64,000 bases of DNA from Streptantibioticus rubrisoli (GTDB lineage Bacteria; Actinomycetota; Actinomycetes; Streptomycetales; Streptomycetaceae), in NCBI RefSeq assembly GCF_024436055.1, contig NZ_JANFNH010000006.1, positions 62,001 through 126,000 of the forward strand, read 5' to 3'. Positions 59,414-64,000 of this stretch are shown piece by piece. Within the stretch, counting starts at the first letter, position 1. Every line of letters starts with the position of its first letter. The notes under the pieces were generated by a model that saw only the letters and a program-made list of their open reading frames with translations, did no database searches and was not told where the DNA came from. A program made the translations under genes and the position numbers.

Positions 59414-60229
59414 TTACAGGTACTGGGCGTAGCCGTCGAGGGTGCGCAGCGCCTCGTCGGCTCCGGAGGGCGGCAGCATGACGACGACCTCCTCGATGCC
59501 CAGGTCGCCCAGCCTCGCGAGCTTGTCCGCGCTGGGCCGCACCCCGTAGGGCACCACCTGCGGCTCGCCCGCGCGGCCCGCCTCCGCCCAGGCGGCGCGC
59601 AGTGCGGGCAGGTGCTCGGCCGGGTCCTGGCCGACCGGCAGCCAGCCGTCGGCGTATCCGGCGACGTCCGCGAACAGCCTCGGTCCGGGCGCGCCGCCGA
59701 GCAGGACGCGCAGGCCCTTCGGCTTGGGATACGCCTCGCTGGGCTCGACGTGGACGAACTCGCTGTCGTACCCGGTTGGTTCGGGCGCCCACAGGGCGCG
59801 CATCGCCGCCATCTTGTCCCGGACGATGGTGCGGCGCCGCTTCCAGTCCACCCCGTGATCGGTGGCCTCCTCCTCGTTCCACCCTAGGCCCACACCGAAG
59901 GTGAACCGGCCGCCTGAGAGGTGGTCAAGGGTGGCGACCTGTTTGGCGAGCACAATGGGGTCGTGCTGGGCCACCAGGGTGATCCCGGTGCCGAGTACGA
60001 GGCGCTCGGTGACGGCGGCGGCAGCGCCCAGCGCGGTGAACGGGTCGAGGGTGCGGCTGTACTCGCGCGGCAGTTCCCCGCCGAACGGGTAGGGGCTCTT
60101 GCGGGAGACCGGGATGTGGGTGTGCTCGGGCAGGTAGAGCCCGGTGAATCCACGCTGCTCAAGCTCCCGCGCGAGTTGGACGGGGCCGAGGGTCTCATCG
60201 GTCAGAAAGATCATGGTCGAGATACGCAC
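59414..60229 (-). CDS. LLM-class F420-dependent oxidoreductase
   Basis: A 271-residue luciferase-like monooxygenase family protein, probably using F420. Typical text: GFTGLYLPEHTHIPVSR, ERLVLGTGITLVAQHDPIVLAKQVATLDHLSGGRFTFGVGLGWNEEEATDHGVDW. The domain is a single TIM barrel. The GTG at 60229 follows GGAGGTG at 7 bases. It sits 133 bases upstream of fbiC in the same direction, which supports the F420 link. The substrate is unknown. Confidence 0.9.
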   Translation of the reverse strand: MRISTMIFLTDETLGPVQLARELEQRGFTGLYLPEHTHIPVSRKSPYPFGGELPREYSRTLDPFTALGAAAAVTERLVLGTGITLVAQHDPIVLAKQVATLDHLSGGRFTFGVGLGWNEEEATDHGVDWKRRRTIVRDKMAAMRALWAPEPTGYDSEFVHVEPSEAYPKPKGLRVLLGGAPGPRLFADVAGYADGWLPVGQDPAEHLPALRAAWAEAGRAGEPQVVPYGVRPSADKLARLGDLGIEEVVVMLPPSGADEALRTLDGYAQYL

Positions 60230-60448
60230 TGCGAGCACCTCCGGGTTCGGGCGACTTTTGCCCGGTCTTGTCTCTTCCCGTACGTGGTCGCATCGAATCT
60301 GAGATAGCTCCGGCACGGCGCGCAACCGCTGCGGCGTTCCTGCCGAAGCTGTTGGGGGGCTCGCCAGCCAACGTAGGAGCCGCAGCGGCGCGCGGTCACG
60401 CGGCGGGCCGAAACCGCCGCGTCCGACAGGGGATCCGCCGCGGGTGGT

Positions 60449-62179
60449 CTACCGTGTCGAGACCGTCTCCGTGTCGCGCCCAGAGCGCAGCACCGTCCCC
60501 GGGACGGCGCCGGTCACCACCGCGTCGCGGACGGTCTCCACGCCGTTCACCCGTACGCTCACCACGCCCTGCGCCCTGGAGTCCAACCGCGGGCTGTCGC
60601 CCGGCAGATCGTGCACCAGCGTCGCGGGTCCGGCATCGATCCGCTCCGGGTCGAAGAGCACCAGGTCGGCGAGGTAGCCCTCGGCGATCCGGCCGCGTCC
60701 GCGCAACCCGTACAGCCTGGCCGGATCGCCGGTGAGCATACGCACCGCACGCTCCAGCCCCACCAGCTTGCGCCCGCGCAGGCAGTCCCCGAGGAACCGC
60801 GTCGTATACGGCGCACCGCACATCCGGTCCAGATGCGCGCCCGCGTCCGAGCCACCCAGCATGACGTCCTCATGCTCCCAGGTCTGCCGCCGCAGCTCCC
60901 AGCTCGCGGGGTCGTTGTCCGTGGGCATGGGCCAAAGCACGGTACGCAGTCGGTCGTTGGCACATATATCCACCAGTGCCTCGAAGGGCTCCTGGCCGCG
61001 CTCCGCGGCGATCTCGCCCACCCGTCGACCGCTCAGTCCGGCGTTCTCCTCGGAGTACGTATCCCCGATGACGTAGCGTCCGAAGTCCGCCAGCCGCCGG
61101 AAGACGCCCGCCTCCGGGCTCTCCGCCCGGCGCCGCATCTCCGCCCGTACCAAGGGGTCCTTGAGTTTCGCGATCCGCTCGTCCACCGGCAGGGCGAGGA
61201 TCTCCCCCCATCCGGGAATCAGATTGAGCGCGCAGAAGGTGCCGAGCGACATGTTCATGGGGGTGAGGATCGGCATGGTCAGTGCCACCACCCGGCCACC
61301 CGCCTTACGGGCCATGGCGGATGCGAGCAGTTGCCGTGGAACACGTTCGGGGACGGCCGCGTCAATGGTCAGCACGTTCCAGTTGAGCGGTCGCCCGGCG
61401 GTTGCGCTCATGGCGGACAGCAACTCGACCTCGTCGTCCGAGAACCGGTCCAGGCATCCGGCGACTATCGCCTCCATCTGCGTGCCCTCGTGTTCCCCGA
61501 CCGCCTGGCACAGCGCCAGCAACTCCTCGCGGCCCGCGTACCGCGACGCCACCGGTTTGCCGTCCCCGTCGGTGTGCGTGGACGACTGCGTCGTCGAAAG
61601 GCCCCATGCGCCCGCGTCCATCGACTCATGGAAGAGCCACAGCATCCGTTCCCACTGCCGCGCGGTGGGCTGCCCGCCAATGGCGTCCTCGCCCATGACA
61701 TGCCGCCGCAGTGCGCAATGCCCCACCATGAAACCGGCGTTGACCGCGATCCGCCCGTCGAGCGCGCCGAGGTATTCGGCGAACGAGGCCCAGTTCCAGT
61801 CGACCCCGTCCTCAAGGGCCTTGAGCGACATGCCCTCGACCTTGCACATCATGCGCCGTGTGTAGTCGGCGTCCCGCGGCCTGAGCGGTGCCAGGGTGAA
61901 TCCGCAGTTTCCGCCCACAATGGTGGTCACACCGTGGTTCATGGACGGCGTCGCGAAGGGGTCCCAGAACAACTGGGCGTCATAGTGCGTGTGCGGATCG
62001 ACGAATCCGGGGGTGAGCACCAGCCCGGCCGCGTCCTGAGCGCTGCGCACGCTTTCCGCGGTGCTGCCGGGGGCGGTGATGGAGGCGATTCTGCCGCCTC
62101 TTATTCCGATGTCGGCGAGGTACGAGGGCGCGCCCGTGCCGTCCACCACGGTGGCGCCTTTTATCAGGTGGTCAAGCAT
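60449..62179 (-). CDS. N-acyl-D-amino-acid deacylase (amidohydrolase family)
   Basis: A 576-residue zinc amidohydrolase. The metal motif DPHTHYDAQLFWDP starts at residue 61 (His63, His65), and the catalytic Asp region is GGSDAGAHLDRM. Members release D-amino acids from N-acyl-D-amino acids or act on related amides; some are broader. Length is slightly larger than classical D-aminoacylases (about 480-500) and closer to actinobacterial relatives. The ATG at 62179 follows GGAGGGGAA. It is downstream of two LLM genes and separated by a hairpin. The exact substrate is inferred. Confidence 0.88.
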   Translation of the reverse strand: MLDHLIKGATVVDGTGAPSYLADIGIRGGRIASITAPGSTAESVRSAQDAAGLVLTPGFVDPHTHYDAQLFWDPFATPSMNHGVTTIVGGNCGFTLAPLRPRDADYTRRMMCKVEGMSLKALEDGVDWNWASFAEYLGALDGRIAVNAGFMVGHCALRRHVMGEDAIGGQPTARQWERMLWLFHESMDAGAWGLSTTQSSTHTDGDGKPVASRYAGREELLALCQAVGEHEGTQMEAIVAGCLDRFSDDEVELLSAMSATAGRPLNWNVLTIDAAVPERVPRQLLASAMARKAGGRVVALTMPILTPMNMSLGTFCALNLIPGWGEILALPVDERIAKLKDPLVRAEMRRRAESPEAGVFRRLADFGRYVIGDTYSEENAGLSGRRVGEIAAERGQEPFEALVDICANDRLRTVLWPMPTDNDPASWELRRQTWEHEDVMLGGSDAGAHLDRMCGAPYTTRFLGDCLRGRKLVGLERAVRMLTGDPARLYGLRGRGRIAEGYLADLVLFDPERIDAGPATLVHDLPGDSPRLDSRAQGVVSVRVNGVETVRDAVVTGAVPGTVLRSGRDTETVSTR

Positions 62180-62239
62180 GGTCCATTCCCCTCCGCGGAA
62201 AGTGGGTGCGAGGGTGCGCGGCCCAGTGGGTCGGCCCGG

Positions 62240-62277
62240 CCGGAGCCGTGCGACGGGCCGCCGCCGCACGGCTCCGG
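62240..62277 (-). terminator. Hairpin between the LLM gene and the deacylase gene
   Basis: A perfect 13-bp stem (CCGGAGCCGTGCG at 62240-62252 with CGCACGGCTCCGG at 62265-62277) with a 12-base loop lies in the 308-base gap. It probably ends or attenuates transcription from the LLM gene. The gap otherwise holds no gene that I can see. Confidence 0.65.
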
Positions 62278-62487
62278 ACCGGGTCGGGAAGCGACGGCCC
62301 GGGAAGCCGTCGCCGTACAGGGGGCGCCACAGGCCCGCGGCGCCGTCCGGGCCGGGTAACCGGTTGAGCAATCAGGCGAAGTCCGCCGCGGTTCGGCAGT
62401 GCCCTGAAAGGCGCCGGGAACCGCGCGGCCAGCCACGATGGTGCTTGAGACGATCGACCGGACATCGCCGCACTCCCAGCGGAGCCC

Positions 62488-63615
62488 TTAGCCCCGCGCC
62501 GCCTGGCGGAAGCGGGTGGTCCGGTGCACCGGGTCGGTGTCGATCTTCGGGATGACGTGCTCTCCGATGAGCTTGATCGTCGTCAGCGTGTCCTGGTACG
62601 GCACGCCCACCGGCAGTCCGAACGCCAACTGGTCGGCGCCCGCCGCCTCCCACCGCCTGCACTGCGCGAGGACCTCGTCCGGATCACCGCAGATCATCAA
62701 CTCCTCGGCGATCAACAGGTCGATGATCTCCGGGGTGTAGTCCGGCAGGAGTTCCGGCCACCGCGGGATTCCCTCGGGCCTGGGGAAGGTGTCGTGGTAG
62801 CGGAACAGCAGCGACTGCAGGTAGTTGAGATTGCTGGAGACCGCGATCTCCCGGGCCTTCTTCGAGGTTTCGGCGCATATCGCGGTGGAGGTCACCATCA
62901 CGTTGTCGTTGACGAAGTCGGCGACCGGTTCGGCGTCGCGTACGGCGGTCTTGTACGAGTCGACCACCCACTCCATGTCGGAGACCTTCTGCACGCTGAA
63001 CCCCAGTACCCCAAGGCCCTTTCTGGCGGCCATGGCGTACGAGGGCGGCGATCCCGCCGCGTACCACATCGCGGGGTGCGAGCCACCGTACGGCTTTGGA
63101 AGGATCTTGCGCGGGGGGAGCGACCAGTGCTTTCCCTTGAACCCCTCGTATGTGTCCTGGAGCCACATCTTGGGGAACTCGGCGATGGTCTCCTCCCAGA
63201 TCTCCTTGGTGTGGTTCATGTCGGTCACCCCGGGGAGGAAGCCGAGGATCTCATGGCTGCCCGCGCCGCGTCCGGTGCCGAACTCGAAGCGGCCGCCGGA
63301 GAGATGGTCGAGCATCGCGACCCGCTCGGCGACCTTCGCGGGATGGTTGACCTGCGGCAGCGGATTGAAGATTCCGGAACCAAGGTGGATGCGTTTCGTG
63401 GCATGGGCCAGATAGCCGAGGAAGACATCATTGGCCGAAAGGTGGGAGTACTCCTCCAGGAAATGGTGCTCGCTCGCCCAGGCGTACTTGAAACCCGACC
63501 TGTCGGCCTGAATGACGTACTCGGTCTCCTCCAGCAGCGCGTGGTGCTCGGCCTCCGGGTCGGCCTTCGCCCGACTCGCGGGCACATATCCCTGTACGAA
63601 GATCCCGAATTCCAA
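62488..63615 (-). CDS. LLM-class flavin-dependent oxidoreductase
   Basis: A 375-residue bacterial-luciferase-like protein. Characteristic blocks are ASEHHFLEEYSHLSANDVFLGYLA, LGSGIFNPLPQVNHPAKVAERVAMLDHLSGGRFEFGTGRGAGSHEI and a C-terminal LMICGDPDEVLAQCRRWEAAGADQLAFG. These resemble FMN-dependent long-chain alkane or nitrilotriacetate-type monooxygenases rather than the F420 group. I chose the TTG at 63615: GAGGAG lies 7 bases upstream and the protein then starts LEFGIFVQGYVP, as in relatives. An ATG eight codons upstream has no ribosome site. Confidence 0.87.
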   Translation of the reverse strand: MEFGIFVQGYVPASRAKADPEAEHHALLEETEYVIQADRSGFKYAWASEHHFLEEYSHLSANDVFLGYLAHATKRIHLGSGIFNPLPQVNHPAKVAERVAMLDHLSGGRFEFGTGRGAGSHEILGFLPGVTDMNHTKEIWEETIAEFPKMWLQDTYEGFKGKHWSLPPRKILPKPYGGSHPAMWYAAGSPPSYAMAARKGLGVLGFSVQKVSDMEWVVDSYKTAVRDAEPVADFVNDNVMVTSTAICAETSKKAREIAVSSNLNYLQSLLFRYHDTFPRPEGIPRWPELLPDYTPEIIDLLIAEELMICGDPDEVLAQCRRWEAAGADQLAFGLPVGVPYQDTLTTIKLIGEHVIPKIDTDPVHRTTRFRQAARG

Positions 63616-63712
63616 GATCGCTCCTCGAAGCGGTACCACGTTTCTGACGTAGCGTCAGATTCACTCGACTCTCGCAGCGCCCGCCGGAACCGTCAATACC
63701 CGGGCACCGGGA

Positions 63713-64000
63713 TCAGTTGAGGTGCGGCGCGACATCGGCGGCGAACGCCTCCATCTGGTCGAGCAGTTCGGTCACACCACGGCTGCGGAAGCGGACCTGT
63801 ATCTGCCCGACGCCGATCCGTGCATACTCACGCAGCGACTCGGCGATGGCCTCCCCCTTGCCGGAGAGTGCGCGACGCCCCACCCGCCAGGACGGCTCGC
63901 CTATGTACACCGGCTCGGTGATCGCCCCGATGTCCAGTGGCTCACCACGGCGCAGCCGGACCAGCTCCGCTATCCGGTACGGAAGTTGGCCTCGCGGATC
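63713..64000 (-). CDS. LLM-class oxidoreductase, C-terminal part (cut by the right edge)
   Basis: The last 95 codons of a gene that continues past base 64000. The text DIGAITEPVYIGEPSWRVGR... IGVGQIQVRFRSRGVTELLDQMEAFAADVAPHLN matches the end of luciferase-like oxidoreductases, including the helix that closes the barrel. It precedes the other LLM gene by 97 bases in the same direction, so the two and possibly the deacylase belong to one catabolic cluster. Confidence 0.8.
   Translation of the reverse strand, partial: DPRGQLPYRIAELVRLRRGEPLDIGAITEPVYIGEPSWRVGRRALSGKGEAIAESLREYARIGVGQIQVRFRSRGVTELLDQMEAFAADVAPHLN

Overview
The window is about 72% G+C by eye, and its gene content points to a streptomycete (Streptomyces or a close relative). 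Supporting markers are an HrdD-type group 2 sigma factor with a SigR-type promoter, FO synthase plus several F420-type luciferase-like enzymes, an Scr1-type HTH/DUF397 pair, a GPP34-family protein, GTG/TTG starts behind GGAGG-type ribosome binding sites, and end-to-end overlapping operon genes. No rRNA, CRISPR array, transposase, integrase or attachment site was seen.

Region 1 (1-16 kb) is chromosomal housekeeping: moeA and galU; 5-formyltetrahydrofolate cyclo-ligase; a membrane-anchored penicillin acylase family enzyme; a cation/proton antiporter; an MFS transporter; an FmdB-type zinc-ribbon protein that looks like the mycobacterial redox-regulated chaperone Ruc; methylthioadenosine phosphorylase; mscL; and hrdD. 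These are followed by accessory genes: a GNAT acetyltransferase, MarR, a TetR/DHA2-exporter pair and DoxX. The moeA-galU-cyclo-ligase ... ruc ... mscL order resembles the mycobacterial arrangement. Three promoters here (antiporter, ruc, hrdD) fit the SigR thiol-stress pattern GGAAT-N18-GTT, and a fourth lies at copA.

Region 2 (16-22.5 kb) holds an AtuA-family protein, a small protein, a type II NADH dehydrogenase, and a secreted GH59 enzyme with a ricin-type lectin tail.

Region 3 (22.6-43.3 kb) looks like a hypoxia/dormancy island of the DosR/DevR (OsdR) type. It has two divergent HTH plus flavin-split-barrel proteins, a GH65 enzyme, a GNAT/ADP-forming acyl-CoA synthetase fusion, an APC permease, a five-gene group 3b-like NiFe hydrogenase operon with an embedded cyclic-nucleotide-fold gene, four CBS proteins (three with BON), three tandem universal stress proteins and a second cyclic-nucleotide-fold protein. 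It also carries decay: a frameshifted split-barrel gene and a truncated PPK2 fragment. GGG-N8-CCC boxes resembling the DosR core occur upstream of several stress genes. I infer that the island supports redox balance (NAD(P)H-linked H2 metabolism), nucleotide sensing and carbohydrate handling when respiration stops.

Region 4 (43.5-64 kb) returns to the core: tRNA-Arg(CCT), recQ, a copper P-type ATPase under a combined CsoR/SigR-type promoter, pgi, a D-Ala-D-Ala carboxypeptidase with a very long disordered N-terminal tail, GPP34, the Scr1/DUF397 pair, an ADP-ribosylglycohydrolase, FO synthase (fbiC), three luciferase-like F420/flavin enzymes (the last cut by the window edge) and an N-acyl-D-amino-acid deacylase. 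All calls were made by reading the sequence; no database search was run.
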